Source of the DNA: Stenotrophomonas sp. NA06056
GTDB lineage: Bacteria > Pseudomonadota > Gammaproteobacteria > Xanthomonadales > Xanthomonadaceae
Length of the DNA: 64,000 nt
NCBI RefSeq assembly: GCF_013364355.1
Contig: NZ_CP054931.1
Location: forward strand, 2,356,001 to 2,420,000
Direction: 5' to 3'
Part shown: positions 11,501 through 17,773 of the stretch, in pieces
Position numbering within the stretch: position 1 is the stretch's first letter
Layout of the letters: every line of letters begins with the position of its first letter
The notes under the pieces: model-generated
Database searches by the model: none
The model's input: the letters and a program-made list of their open reading frames with translations, nothing else
Told to the model about the DNA's origin: nothing
Program-made: the position numbers and the translations under genes

Positions 11501-11767
11501 CGACGAAGTATCGCCATTGTTCAGCGTCACCCCGTGCGTACCCAGCGCCGAGCCGCCGCCCCAGGTCAGCCACAGCACCGTGTTGCGGTAGGGGCTGGTG
11601 CCGCCGGTCGCGTAGGCCGCGGCCCAGACCGACGATGGCAGCAGCACCGACAGCAGCAACAGCAGGCCTGCGGCCAGCCATCGTCCCGTCAGGCGGGGGT
11701 GTGCACTTTTTTCAGGATGAACGGATTCACCGCCCGCGCTGATGCGCGACGTCGTCGACTGCCACAT
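5591..11767 (-). CDS. Giant repeat-rich surface protein with C-terminal OmpA domain
   Basis: 2058 residues. A signal peptide (LAAGLLLLLSVLLPSSVWA) is followed by an N-terminal module beginning YATGGTSPYRNTVLW, similar to fibrillar-adhesin (CshA-type) N-domains. A DFGDAP motif and a GEVEDH motif mark a GEVED-like region (about residues 290-465). DUF11/isopeptide-type beta domains follow, with six nearly identical 122-residue tandem units at about 622-1355 and two divergent units after them. The C-terminus has an OmpA-like peptidoglycan-binding domain (NVLFDTDKAVI and GHTDVRGSHAYNQ) preceded by a degenerate OmpA-like copy (EVLFAPGSSELRASYRPVL). A cell-wall-anchored adhesin is the likely role. 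A CRP/Clp palindrome lies about 190 bp upstream. Confidence 0.85.
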   Translation of the reverse strand: MWQSTTSRISAGGESVHPEKSAHPRLTGRWLAAGLLLLLSVLLPSSVWAAAYATGGTSPYRNTVLWLTWGGGSALGTHGVTLNNGDTSSISMPVASGIDLNVSCSLANISGGGILQSYRPGNFSGDSLDDLYNVGGAGGANQLIAGISRSTGTSSFEINCVSTLGGAPYRLRGVVMADAESINNSGEFVEASALGTWNVVEMRKNLGAGAYNVTKSSSGSNSVIRFGPGNDNNTAAVTFLNFDNAAHAPGNLAVNMGFSMRGGGTTAIAIGLLVPYADFGDAPQSYGDAMHVVDDLQFRPDGLPVNATPTNINTAGYTPGGLAPPLTDFLGTVGPDTEQKSSYSADAKGDDNFPAGNPNEENAWPTSYVLTVMQAGTQIGQPVACVGNGSVAGWIDFNRNGTFDPGERSNTAACSGGSATLSWTVPAQVSAGTSYVRLRYATNAAQIQQPTGVADDGEVEDHLITITAPALKVVKGNNATGGIWNYGQTGTEYTLTISNTTNVPTGNPPNVPAGVITVRDQLPTGIVPNWTGTLTSGSWSCTASGQAVTCTSSQVLSAAGTPGGSSSFTLPVTVSAAASGLLRNHASVGGGYDPFNGGNAPAPGEACTDTDHCTRSDVTVPVTRVSYAKRSNTTGPVAVGATVSYTVDVTIADGNSRDVLTLTDTLGTGLDFASVTSAGAFTCNAANPLVCTLPAGTVPGTYSLTYTATVNAQASGQVVNTVVGTGTDTPTCSSNCTTTTPVAAPRISASKASATAGPVAVGDSVAYTVSVVVADARTTAVTTLTDTLGTGLDFGSMTNAGGFTCVPGNPLVCTLPAGTVPGSYAFSYTGIVNAQAVGQVRNAVVPSGPDNPSCVGSCDTTTPLASPQVSYAKQASTGGPVRVGDSIGYTLSVTVARSRTTDVVTLTDTLGSGLDFSSVTSAGIFTCNAANPLVCTLPAGTVPGTYSLSYAATVSAQASGTVRNAVLGTGTDTPSCTTNCDTTTPVATPGVSYAKSVNSAGPVSVGDSLTYTLTTVVTNSRTTDVVTLTDTLGSGLDFGSLISAGPYTCNAANPLVCTLPAGTAPGSYSLSYTAVVNAQATGQVTNAVLGSGGDNPNCTVNCDTTTPVAGSQIDYRKTSAAAGPVKVGDSIAYTLTAVVSRSRTTAVFSLTDTLGQGLDFGSVTATTGFTCNAANPLVCTLPAATAPGTYTVDYTATVNAQAKGSVSNAVLGSGTGTNTCTTDCTTTTPVLAATVTYRKSSSTASPVNIGDAVDYSVEVVVANSQTSDVLTLTDTLGTGLDLQSVTQPGAFTCNASNPLVCTLPAGTAPGTYTLGYRAQVNAQASGSVRNAVLGSGGDTPTCTGTCSTEHVLAEPRVVLEKLSGPASGSEVRPGDRLRYTLRATVERAPLRQPLQLVDTPDAGLSVDTLPAGCAQQGTDIVCTLPTGTPVGQHEFVYQAIVNQEARTEVLNRLRGQYPDGSPPPECSTCETRHKVISDFALRITKTASPRLVKVGDLVRYQLVVENVGSSHWRDGVVVDTPPPGFSYVDGSMRVADDDGAFSLASSQTPLRIGAVDIAVGRSATITYLLRVGAGVRAGNHINQAVATADDGTPLSNVATAEVRMDADPLLEDSLVFGTVFDDRDGDGWQDSAELTGVRVQGGFAPAAYVPGSTTLDRGDGPQPLADASAPLLHGVQVGVVHGLASTSDTVESHQVVIRQRLRELAFTDDFVLESAQGHRLQLDAQGVATVQRSGEAAKGLTAAEPVVHREIARVAEGYEVAYVIRNHGIQEQGIPGVRLATVEGLLIETDPFGRYHLADVHGGDARLGRNFIVKLDPATVPGGSELTTENPLLRRVTQGVPTRFSFGVRLPPSPQAAAERAELALGEVLFAPGSSELRASYRPVLAKMAEVVDRYQGGDVVIAANGESQALAFARAVVVRDALQAEVAEGSRAGLTVQLRTDVRDPHSLLAGVDAGGALLGNVLFDTDKAVIREEFKPLLAAIAARLEQMGGGQVSLVGHTDVRGSHAYNQALGLRRANAVFEALRVQLSPAVQQRLRVRNEETAATRAAAHQQEARR
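7700..9895 (-). repeat. Six tandem 366-bp repeats inside the adhesin gene
   Basis: A landmark segment (ACCAGCGGATTG on the plus strand) recurs near 7870, 8237, 8602, 8968, 9331 and 9700, a period of about 366 bp or 122 codons. Each unit encodes a beta domain with the signatures GPVxVGDS, LTDTLGxGLDF, NPLVCTLPAGT and a paired-Cys TxxCTTTTP ending. The near identity at DNA level suggests recent duplication or gene conversion, and copy number may vary between strains. Confidence 0.85.
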
Positions 11768-12125
11768 GTTGGATTTTCCCCGTCATCGGCCCTGCGGGGG
11801 GCCGCTGTTCAGTGGGTAGCCGGGGAAGGTTCTCCCGGACCCGGAGACGCGTACGAATGCGTGTCTGCCGACTCCGTGGCGACTACAACCGTCCCTGGAC
11901 CCTGTTGGTCAGGTTCGCAAAACTGTGACGAAGATAACACAATGCAAACAATTGTGTGATGAACATCACATTTAATTTTGCCAAATCTGGCGCCGGCCCC
12001 ACGGCTACAGTTGTAGCAACCGGCCTCCGGAGCCTCGTGCACGGATCCGGCAGCCGGACCGCCCTTTCCGGCAATTCGTCACGCATTTTCGGAGCCGGGG
12101 CGAGGCGACCGACGGGCGCGCACAG
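11768..12125. other. Adhesin upstream region, no gene
   Basis: No coding frame of normal codon use is seen on either strand. The stretch 11915-11990 is markedly AT-rich for this genome and holds the CRP/Clp palindrome listed separately, so it probably contains the promoter of the minus-strand adhesin operon. The leader between this and the ATG at 11767 is about 190 nt. The remainder (12000-12125) is GC-rich and shows nothing recognisable. Confidence 0.5.
11955..11970. promoter_or_regulatory. Perfect CRP/Clp-type binding site
   Basis: TGTGA at 11955-11959, six bases, then TCACA at 11966-11970: an exact match to the TGTGA-N6-TCACA operator bound by CRP and by its Xanthomonadaceae homologue Clp. 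It sits in an AT-rich stretch 188 bp upstream of the adhesin start codon. Control of surface adhesion by Clp (and so by cyclic-di-GMP) is inference from the site. Confidence 0.7.
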
Positions 12126-12155
12126 AAAAACCGCCGGGCCATGGGCTACCGGCGG
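12126..12155 (-). terminator. Rho-independent terminator
   Basis: On the minus strand a 7-bp stem (CCGCCGG at 12149-12155 pairing with CCGGCGG at 12131-12137) is followed directly by TTTTT (complement of 12126-12130). It lies 50 bp downstream of the 36-residue minus-strand ORF and probably ends that transcript. Confidence 0.75.
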
Positions 12156-12204
12156 AAGCTAAAGTGGAAGGGGAATCGCGCCGCACCTTGCGGCCACCGC
12201 ACTG

Positions 12205-12315
12205 CTACCAAGGCACAAAGAGCAGGATCAGCACAATCACCAGCAGAACTGCGGCGACGGTCAGCAGCACGTTGCGCTGGCGCCAGGAAGGCTTGGGGGT
12301 GCCGGGGGTATTCAT
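12205..12315 (-). CDS. 36-residue single-pass membrane microprotein
   Basis: Below usual ORF size cut-offs. ATG at 12315, stop TAG at 12205-12207. The sequence begins MNTPGTPKPSWRQRN and continues as a clean hydrophobic helix (VLLTVAAVLLVIVLILLFV) ending PW. An AGGAG ribosome-binding site lies 7 nt upstream and a terminator follows 50 nt downstream, so this looks like a genuine small gene. The positive residues before the helix predict N-in orientation. Function unknown. Confidence 0.7.
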   Translation of the reverse strand: MNTPGTPKPSWRQRNVLLTVAAVLLVIVLILLFVPW

Positions 12316-12424
12316 GGGGGCGCTCCTAGGCAACCGATGGGGACAGCCCCAGACTGCCGAGTCCGCTTGCAGCAGCGCGTGCAGGTGATGTGCAGCGGGA
12401 GTGCAGAGCCCTTCCCTTTCCGGC

Positions 12425-12889
12425 TCAGGCTGTGCGTCGGGCCATCAACAGCAGTTCTGGCGTGGATGCTTCTTCGCTGGCAACGAAGCCAAGGTCGCGG
12501 TACAGCGCCAAGGCGACCGGATTGTCCCGATAGACCTTCAATGTCAGTTGCACTGCGTCGGTGTGGCGAACGGCTTCGGCGCACAGCGCCCTCATCAATA
12601 TCCGTCCCATGCCACGACCACGTTCCTGTGGCGACACGATGATGCGCCCAAGGTGCGTGCTGCCAGGTGTCGTCCGCCAATACTGGCCAAAGCCAACGCA
12701 GGTGCCGTCGCCATCCAGCAGTGCCCAGCCCGGGCGCACAGGCAACGCCAACGCAGCGGCGAAGGCATCGGCAGGCAACGGAAACGGCACACCGGGGCCG
12801 GCCCAGCGCAGGGTCGCCGCAGGCGAGTCGAGCCAGCCGGCGATGACCGCGAAGTGCGCAGGAAGGACGGGCTGCAGGAGATGATCCAT
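12425..12889 (-). CDS. GNAT family N-acetyltransferase
   Basis: 154 residues with the GNAT core: a beta4-like strand (LGRIIVSP) leading into the acetyl-CoA pyrophosphate loop ERGRGMGR, and a C-terminal LYRDLGF motif. The substrate cannot be told from sequence. It is transcribed toward the microprotein gene, 109 bp away. It marks the last ordinary chromosomal gene before the island; the decayed tRNA repeat starts 47 bp upstream of its start. Confidence 0.88.
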   Translation of the reverse strand: MDHLLQPVLPAHFAVIAGWLDSPAATLRWAGPGVPFPLPADAFAAALALPVRPGWALLDGDGTCVGFGQYWRTTPGSTHLGRIIVSPQERGRGMGRILMRALCAEAVRHTDAVQLTLKVYRDNPVALALYRDLGFVASEEASTPELLLMARRTA

Positions 12890-13197
12890 GGTGCCGGCAG
12901 TTTAGCGGGCACGTGCCGATGCGTCCGACGTGGAGGGTGACCCCGGCCCGATTCGAACGCGCGGCCTTCCTATTGGGAGGGGGGACTTGGCTGTGTGTAG
13001 TAATGGCTCCAGAAGGAACTGCGCCAAAGCTGTGCCTTTTGCCTCGAAGTTGGTGAAGCAGTGGAGGCGTTCGGACCACGAACGCTTGAGATGGTTCACC
13101 CTGCCTCTCCCCCAGGAGTTTGCAGGTTTGCACGGCCCGCCAGAGCCCTATAGATTTGAGCCTCATCTGGCCCCTTGAGGCTACATTCGTGAGCGGC
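12890..13197. other. Gene-free stretch with decayed tRNA-Arg fragment
   Basis: Apart from the tRNA 3'-half remnant (12936-12985), about 210 bp of mixed composition hold no convincing gene. Several short open frames exist, but none has a ribosome-binding site or normal codon use. The stretch is probably the scar of an older integration at the tRNA-Arg locus. Confidence 0.45.
12936..12985 (-). repeat. Decayed third copy of the tRNA-Arg 3' half (old att site)
   Basis: The first 24 bases (from GGTGACCCCGGCCCG) are identical to the tRNA-Arg 3' end at 28300-28323. The remainder through the anticodon arm is recognisable but mutated. It lies 1 kb left of the perfect 42-bp copy at 13940. The simplest reading is the outer attachment site of an earlier element at the same tRNA. 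Confidence 0.65.
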
Positions 13198-13710
13198 ATG
13201 CATCTGCTTGGATTGCTACTGATGCTCGGCCAGGACGCCGCTCCACCGGCTACCGCCGAGGTTACCCAGGAAGAGATTGCCGTTGTCGCTGCCGAAGCGG
13301 TTGAATCAGCCAGGTACTATGCCAACTGCGCTGGCTGGTGGGATTTCCTGGCCACTCACGAGCGAGAGGCCGGCCGACCGGCTTCTGCCGAGCAGTTCAA
13401 GAACCTGGGAGATGGCGCGCAGGCTGCGGCATTGTGGCTGCATGGTCAGGCATATTCGTTGACCGCGACCGAACCTGCTCGCTACAAGACCTGGTTACCA
13501 CTGGTTGCGCCCCTACGGGAGGGCGCGGCAATCAGAGCGGCTGCCATGGCGGAACATGGAAAAATCGACGTGGTGCGATCGGAATTGCAGCAATGTGAGG
13601 CATTGCTGGAGAGCCAGCAGCGGGCCATCGACAGTATCCGGAATGACAATGTTCAACGGGAACTGGATGCCTCGACCTCGGGGGATGGGTCCCGGCCGAG
13701 GACGAAATAG
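13198..13710 (+). CDS. Exported protein of unknown function
   Basis: 170 residues from the ATG at 13198, which places a short signal peptide (MHLLGLLLMLGQDAAPPATA) at the N-terminus; a GTG at 13189 is an alternative start. The mature part is mostly helical with a CAGWWDFLATHEREAGRPAS segment and a C-terminal Gln/Glu-rich helix (residues about 115-160). No known domain is recognised. It sits alone between the decayed att copy and the intact left att, so it may be cargo of an older insertion. Periplasmic location is inferred. Confidence 0.6.
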   Translation: MHLLGLLLMLGQDAAPPATAEVTQEEIAVVAAEAVESARYYANCAGWWDFLATHEREAGRPASAEQFKNLGDGAQAAALWLHGQAYSLTATEPARYKTWLPLVAPLREGAAIRAAAMAEHGKIDVVRSELQQCEALLESQQRAIDSIRNDNVQRELDASTSGDGSRPRTK

Positions 13711-14051
13711 CCAGGTTTGAGCAAGGCTTATGGTTCGGCGGCTTGGAAACCTGCCTGGTTATGGAACCAAATCAAAGGCAGGCTGTAGGCCTTGGGCCGC
13801 AAGGGGACAGGTCGGATTTTTCTGGAGGTTGGGCGCTCAAACAGTGGGGCGACGTCGGTGCACAGGGATACCGCCCCGTCGTACCGCTGGCCGAACCGGA
13901 GCAGCCTCAGCACTTGAAGTTCACCCAGGCCCTTGATTCTGGTGACCCCGGCCCGATTCGAACGGGCGACCTTCCCCTTAGAATGGGGATTTCATCGCTC
14001 GTTCAATCAATGGCTTACGAAGCGGCTGGGACCGGCTTGGGGCCATATTGC
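13711..14051. other. Left prophage boundary region, no gene
   Basis: Contains the left 42-bp att copy. Open frames crossing it (for example on the plus strand around 13743-14069) read through the tRNA fragment and have no ribosome-binding site, so they are not taken as genes. Confidence 0.5.
13940..13981 (-). repeat. attL: 42-bp copy of tRNA-Arg 3' end
   Basis: From TGGTGACCCCGGCCCG to CCCCTTAG, 42 bp are identical to 28299-28340, covering CCA, acceptor, T arm and the 3' side of the anticodon arm of tRNA-Arg(CCT). Six further bases (TTGATT) just outside also match. After 13981 the sequence departs from the tRNA. This is the displaced original tRNA 3' end. Confidence 0.9.
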
Positions 14052-14651
14052 TCAATCCCCGCGCCGTAGATCCTGCTGCCCCGCCCTCACCCACGCCTTG
14101 CGGGAAGGCTTGGGCCAAGGTTTCGTCTCTGCCGGCGGCTTGGGGGAATCCAACGCTTCCCTGACCCGCGCAGTAGCGGCGGCCGTTGCCTCAGCCAGGC
14201 GCTGGGCCTGCAGCTGCTGCTCAGGTGTCGGGGGTAGGCCGGGCAGCGGCGGCAGAGGCTCGCTCGGGGTGTCGTCCACCATCCGGGCTACCGCCGCGCG
14301 CAGGCGCATCTCTGGGTAGAGCCTGGCCGCGCACCAGCGTTCGGCGAAACGCTTGCCCTGCGCGATGCTGGCCGCCCGTTCGTCCTTGGTCTGCCACATC
14401 TTCCGGGCGTCAAGGTACACCCGAACGCCTCCGTCCTTTGCTGGCGTGATCTGAGCAATCTGTCGTCGCTCCACCACAGCACCCAAGCAACGCCCATCTG
14501 GATCCAGCCAGAGGGTGGCGGTGCTGTGCGGAAGCCTTGATAGCCGTGAGAAGGAAGCATGGCCGGAAGGATACGACCGGGCGTCGCAGATCCTGCGAAC
14601 GCGGCAAGCACGCACATTACTCTTTTGGAGGTACTGAGAACGGCAGGTCAA
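14052..14651 (-). CDS. Hypothetical phage protein
   Basis: Open for 199 codons; a GTG 12 codons in is an alternative start and neither has a strong ribosome-binding site. The well-coded part begins around TATLWLDPDGRCLGAVV and includes VRVYLDARKMWQTKDERAASIAQG, then a Pro-rich linker and a charged C-terminal tail (PWPKPSRKAWVRAG). No domain recognised. It is the leftmost gene inside the prophage, and the N-terminal 30 residues have unusual composition, so the 5' end may be truncated. Confidence 0.5.
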   Translation of the reverse strand: MTCRSQYLQKSNVRACRVRRICDARSYPSGHASFSRLSRLPHSTATLWLDPDGRCLGAVVERRQIAQITPAKDGGVRVYLDARKMWQTKDERAASIAQGKRFAERWCAARLYPEMRLRAAVARMVDDTPSEPLPPLPGLPPTPEQQLQAQRLAEATAAATARVREALDSPKPPAETKPWPKPSRKAWVRAGQQDLRRGD

Positions 14652-14757
14652 TTGGACGCAGAGCAGAACTCACGACACATCAAGTACAAATTCATATTAA
14701 AGTGCGCCGTTGACTTCGATCGACCGCCCCAACAGCCAAATTCAAGGATGGCAATCA

Positions 14758-15408
14758 ATGAACGCAACCAAGCCCAGCTCTACTACATGCTACCGCTGCG
14801 ACGCAGAACCAACCACAAAAGATCACGTCCCACCAAAGTGTATCTTTCCGGACAACATGCGAAACAACCTCATTACTGTGCCGTCATGCGAGGCGCACAA
14901 CAACAGTGAATCCTCAGTTGACGAATACATCCGTAATCTTGCCACAATGGGCTTTGAAGCTAGCCATGTAGGTCTGGATCAGTTTAAGGCAAAGGCGCTG
15001 CGCGGAATTCAGCGCGGAAACTCGAAATTTCAGGCAACCAAAGCTGTGATGGTTGATCCTGCCACGGGCATTCAGCAGGACGCATTTGCACTCGGTGTGG
15101 ACTATGAAAAGGTGATGGCGGCTCTTACAAAGATCGCCTGGGGACTTCACTATCACTGTACTGGCCGCCGATGCGACATTGACCCCGTCGTCGTAAGCCT
15201 CCTCACCCGCAACGAAGACGAAGAAGTGAGCAAGAATACTCACGATTTCTACAACCTCTCCGTCGAGTGTCTTTCGACATTTCCATGGGTGGGTGAGAAC
15301 AGCGAAGTATTCAAGTACAAATTTGCAAGCTTTGAAGATGGACACCTGGCATTAGCACACTTTTACGACGCGCCAGCATTCATTGCGCATTATCGAGCAA
15401 GCGCTTAA
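14758..15408 (+). CDS. HNH-like zinc protein (possible nuclease), accessory cargo
   Basis: 216 residues from the ATG at 14758, preceded by AAGGATGG. The N-terminus carries CYRCDAEPTTKDHVPPKCIF, then CEAHNNSES: a CxxC pair, a DHVPP in the place of the HNH histidine, and a CxxHNN, matching the treble-clef layout of HNH-type zinc domains. The C-terminal 140 residues are unrecognised. Base composition is clearly AT-richer than flanking phage genes, which points to separate acquisition. The frame is intact although neighbours are decayed. A nuclease or defence role is inference only. Confidence 0.65.
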   Translation: MNATKPSSTTCYRCDAEPTTKDHVPPKCIFPDNMRNNLITVPSCEAHNNSESSVDEYIRNLATMGFEASHVGLDQFKAKALRGIQRGNSKFQATKAVMVDPATGIQQDAFALGVDYEKVMAALTKIAWGLHYHCTGRRCDIDPVVVSLLTRNEDEEVSKNTHDFYNLSVECLSTFPWVGENSEVFKYKFASFEDGHLALAHFYDAPAFIAHYRASA

Positions 15409-15529
15409 GTGGAGGCAGGCTAACAAGCCGGATTGAGCTGCCGGCGGCTCCGGACTCCGCAGGCGCCGGATGTTTCCGCCATCGGGCCAGTGCTATTGGG
15501 CAGCTACCCTCCAACGCTCGGAGTTCCGT

Positions 15530-16461
15530 CTACGCCGCCAGCCGATGCTCGTAGAACGGGTGACGTTTGTCGTCAAAGATCCGGTACAGCGCGGCCAGGT
15601 CGGTGGCATCCGGGTTCAGCCAGGCGTCGACATGCTCGGGCTTGATGTTGATGATGGTCCGGTCGTGGCCGGCTGCGGCCACCTCGGGTTCGGGGTCGTC
15701 GGTGATCGCGGCGAACGACAGCAGATCCGGATCCTTGCCGGCCGGGTCCACCCAGTGCGACCACAGGCAGGCCACCAGCATGGGCTCGCGCGTGCGCGGG
15801 GTGAACTGCACGACCTGGTTCTTGCCGTCCGGCCCCTCCACGTTCTCGTAGAAGGTGTCGACCACCATCAAGCCGTGGGTATGGCCGAAGGCCGGCGCCC
15901 AGAACGTCTCCAGGCTGTCGCGGCGGGCGTTGTACGTGCCCGGGAAGCGCTGATCGTAGTTGGCCGGCTTCCCTGCCAGACGGCCTGGTAGCGCATCGGC
16001 TTGATCGTCAGCTTGCCGCCCTCGGAGACGATCACGGGGGCATAGACCCCGGGGAAGATCCGGCTGTCCCGGTCCTTGCCTTCGGACCGCTTCAGGTCAG
16101 CCAGCTTGCCCATGGCGCGCTCGATCTTGTTGCCGGCAATGCGCACGTCTTCCCTGACCTTCTTCGTCTTCTTGGCCTGCAGCGATCTCTCTGCATCGGC
16201 CAAGCGCTTCCGGTTGGCGAAAAGCTCCTGCTCAAGGACGGCCGACTCGGCCTGGTTCCATTGCTGGATCTTCTCCCACACCACCAGTTCTGCAGGGCTG
16301 GTGCCGCCGCGAAACGCGTCGTCCATCGCCTTCGGGGTCTTGGGCCGCTTCTTGCCCGGGTCGTGGGCGTAGAGCGCGGCGAACTCCTGCAGCGACACGG
16401 TGGCGCCGGTCATGCGGACCAACTTGTGGTAAGCGGCTTCGATTTGGGCGGAATAGCACAT
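15530..16461 (-). pseudogene. SRAP (SOS response-associated peptidase / HMCES-type), frameshifted
   Basis: Starts MCYSAQ at 16461, giving the catalytic Cys2 of SRAP proteins that crosslink abasic sites in single-stranded DNA. The frame runs to about codon 159 (KLTIKPMRYQ) and then shifts. Adding one base between 15984 and 15985 restores KPANYDQRFPGTYNAR and joins the downstream frame that reads through HTHGLMVVDTFYENVEG to a stop at 15530, about 310 residues in all. The essential Asn-Ala-Arg motif lies after the shift, so the encoded product is inactive unless the base loss is a sequencing error. Confidence 0.8.
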
Positions 16462-16634
16462 GGCCACAATCTCGCCGCAGGCCGCGTTGCGGCGGCGTGA
16501 TGGATCTGCCTTCCGCAGAAGCTCTATGGGGCCTTCGTCAGGCCCGCGATGAAGATGGCGGTGTTCTGAGGGCGCGTCACTCAATCACCCCGCGATCTCG
16601 TATCCTTGGCTCCTCTGATTGATAAAGGAAGGAA

Positions 16635-17180
16635 ATGGTGGACATGGAAGATGACACTGAGGATGTCCCAACGCATAGCCATGGCCAGATCCTTCCTCCT
16701 TCGCCCACTCCCACGCCGGCACCTTTTTTTGTAGATCGGGGATCGTCGGCAGCAGTTACATACGCCACTCTTACATCAGGCAGGAGCGCATATGAACGGC
16801 AGGCGGCGATTATTAGTCAGCTTATGTATGTGGAGGAACGAAACAACCAACGCCTTGAAGATAGAGTCTCTGCTGACTCTATCGAACTCAAGGCCAATGC
16901 TACGGTCATAGCCGACCTGAGGGAAAAGGTGGCGACACTAGAAGGGTCGACCCTTCTTTTGAAGGAGCAGTCGGACGGTATGAAGGCGCGTCTGAAGGAG
17001 AACTCAAACCGTGAAAAAGTCGCAATTGCGCTCGCCGGCTTGATGATACCGTTAGGCTTTGAGATCGCAGATAAGCAGACAGCACCGGGAATTACGCTGA
17101 TAGTCATTGGCATCTTCTGCGCGGCTGCCGGAGTCTTCCCAAAAATCATGGGAATTATATTCAAGGACGTGAAAGAGTGA
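16635..17180 (+). CDS. Coiled-coil, two-helix membrane protein (first gene of cargo pair)
   Basis: 181 residues. ATG at 16635 with a strong AAGGAAGG site. The N-terminal 45 residues are Pro-rich and disordered (LPPSPTPTPAPFF). A coiled coil covers about 65-128 (ISQLMYVEERNNQRLEDRV and following). Two hydrophobic helices (VAIALAGLMIPLGFEI and GITLIVIGIFCAAAGVF) end close to the C-terminus. GC content is well below the chromosome. It overlaps the next gene by 4 nt (GTGA), so the two are made together. No family recognised. The shape, a cytosolic sensor-like coil on a membrane hairpin, is compatible with a membrane-acting phage-defence effector, but this is speculation. Confidence 0.7.
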   Translation: MVDMEDDTEDVPTHSHGQILPPSPTPTPAPFFVDRGSSAAVTYATLTSGRSAYERQAAIISQLMYVEERNNQRLEDRVSADSIELKANATVIADLREKVATLEGSTLLLKEQSDGMKARLKENSNREKVAIALAGLMIPLGFEIADKQTAPGITLIVIGIFCAAAGVFPKIMGIIFKDVKE

Positions 17181-17620
17181 TCTTCCTACCCACACCAATG
17201 CTCGACTTCACCATTGAATCGGTTGCTTCACGCCAAGTGCCGAATTCAGAGAGGGTGGTCGTACGAGTCAATTACGATACTTCCACGACAAATGTCGGAA
17301 TGATGATCGCGTTCCGGCATCCTGATCTGAGAGTCGTACCGTTGAACAATCGAATGCTCTGGTTGGGATCTGGAAACGTCAAACGAGGTAGCATCATCAA
17401 TGTTTTCACGGGACATGGAACAGCCATTGCACAGGACAATGGGAATGGAACCTCATCCTACAATCTTTTCTGGGGACTGGATTTCGTCGCCTTTGACCGT
17501 CCAGAGCTAGAGCCTGTCCTGTTCCGGCTGGGTGACACCACGATAGGAGTTAGCCCCGGCGCGCCTGCAATTGGCGTGTTGGGAAATCCGCTACATCTGG
17601 GTTATCAAGGGAACCGGTAG
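17177..17620 (+). CDS. Unknown soluble protein (second gene of cargo pair)
   Basis: 147 residues from a GTG at 17177 that overlaps the upstream stop by 4 nt. The sequence predicts mainly beta structure (SERVVVRVNYDTSTTNVGMM, HPDLRVVPLNNRMLWLGSG) with no signal peptide and no recognised motif. The AT-rich composition matches its partner rather than the phage, supporting joint acquisition. A hairpin 120 bp downstream may end the transcript. Function unknown; the membrane coiled-coil protein next door is its most likely partner. Confidence 0.65.
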   Translation: MIFLPTPMLDFTIESVASRQVPNSERVVVRVNYDTSTTNVGMMIAFRHPDLRVVPLNNRMLWLGSGNVKRGSIINVFTGHGTAIAQDNGNGTSSYNLFWGLDFVAFDRPELEPVLFRLGDTTIGVSPGAPAIGVLGNPLHLGYQGNR

Positions 17621-17743
17621 TTGTTGAGACCTTGGCCATTCGCCCCACGGCATCTGATTGCCGTGAAGGTGCGCCGCGTCACCCGCGCGGTGAACACGCC
17701 GCGGAACAATCGCGACGAACTGCTGCAACCCGTTGCGTGAAGC

Positions 17744-17766
17744 GGGGTCGACCGATAGCCGACCCC
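17744..17766. terminator. Hairpin between convergent genes
   Basis: GGGGTCG (17744-17750) pairs with CGACCCC (17760-17766) across a 9-base loop, 8 bp from the stop of the minus-strand virion gene. There is no T tract on either side, so termination is a tentative call. Just upstream (about 17655-17740) the plus strand reads a short open C-terminal-like frame (LIAVKVRRVTRAVNTPRNN to a stop) that may be a truncated phage gene. Confidence 0.45.
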
Positions 17767-17773
17767 ACCCATC

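Noticed and set aside
5501..11959. 2152-codon open frame on the plus strand opposite the adhesin gene
   Set aside because: It mirrors the minus-strand coding strand exactly, has no domain, and its Gly/His/Arg/Ala-rich product is what GC-rich antisense frames give. The minus strand has signal peptide, repeats and OmpA domain.
12936..12985. A functional second tRNA-Arg
   Set aside because: Only the 3' half is present and the anticodon arm is mutated; no 5' half exists upstream or downstream.
13743..14069. Plus-strand frame across the left att site
   Set aside because: It translates the tRNA fragment and has no start signal; better explained by att sequence.
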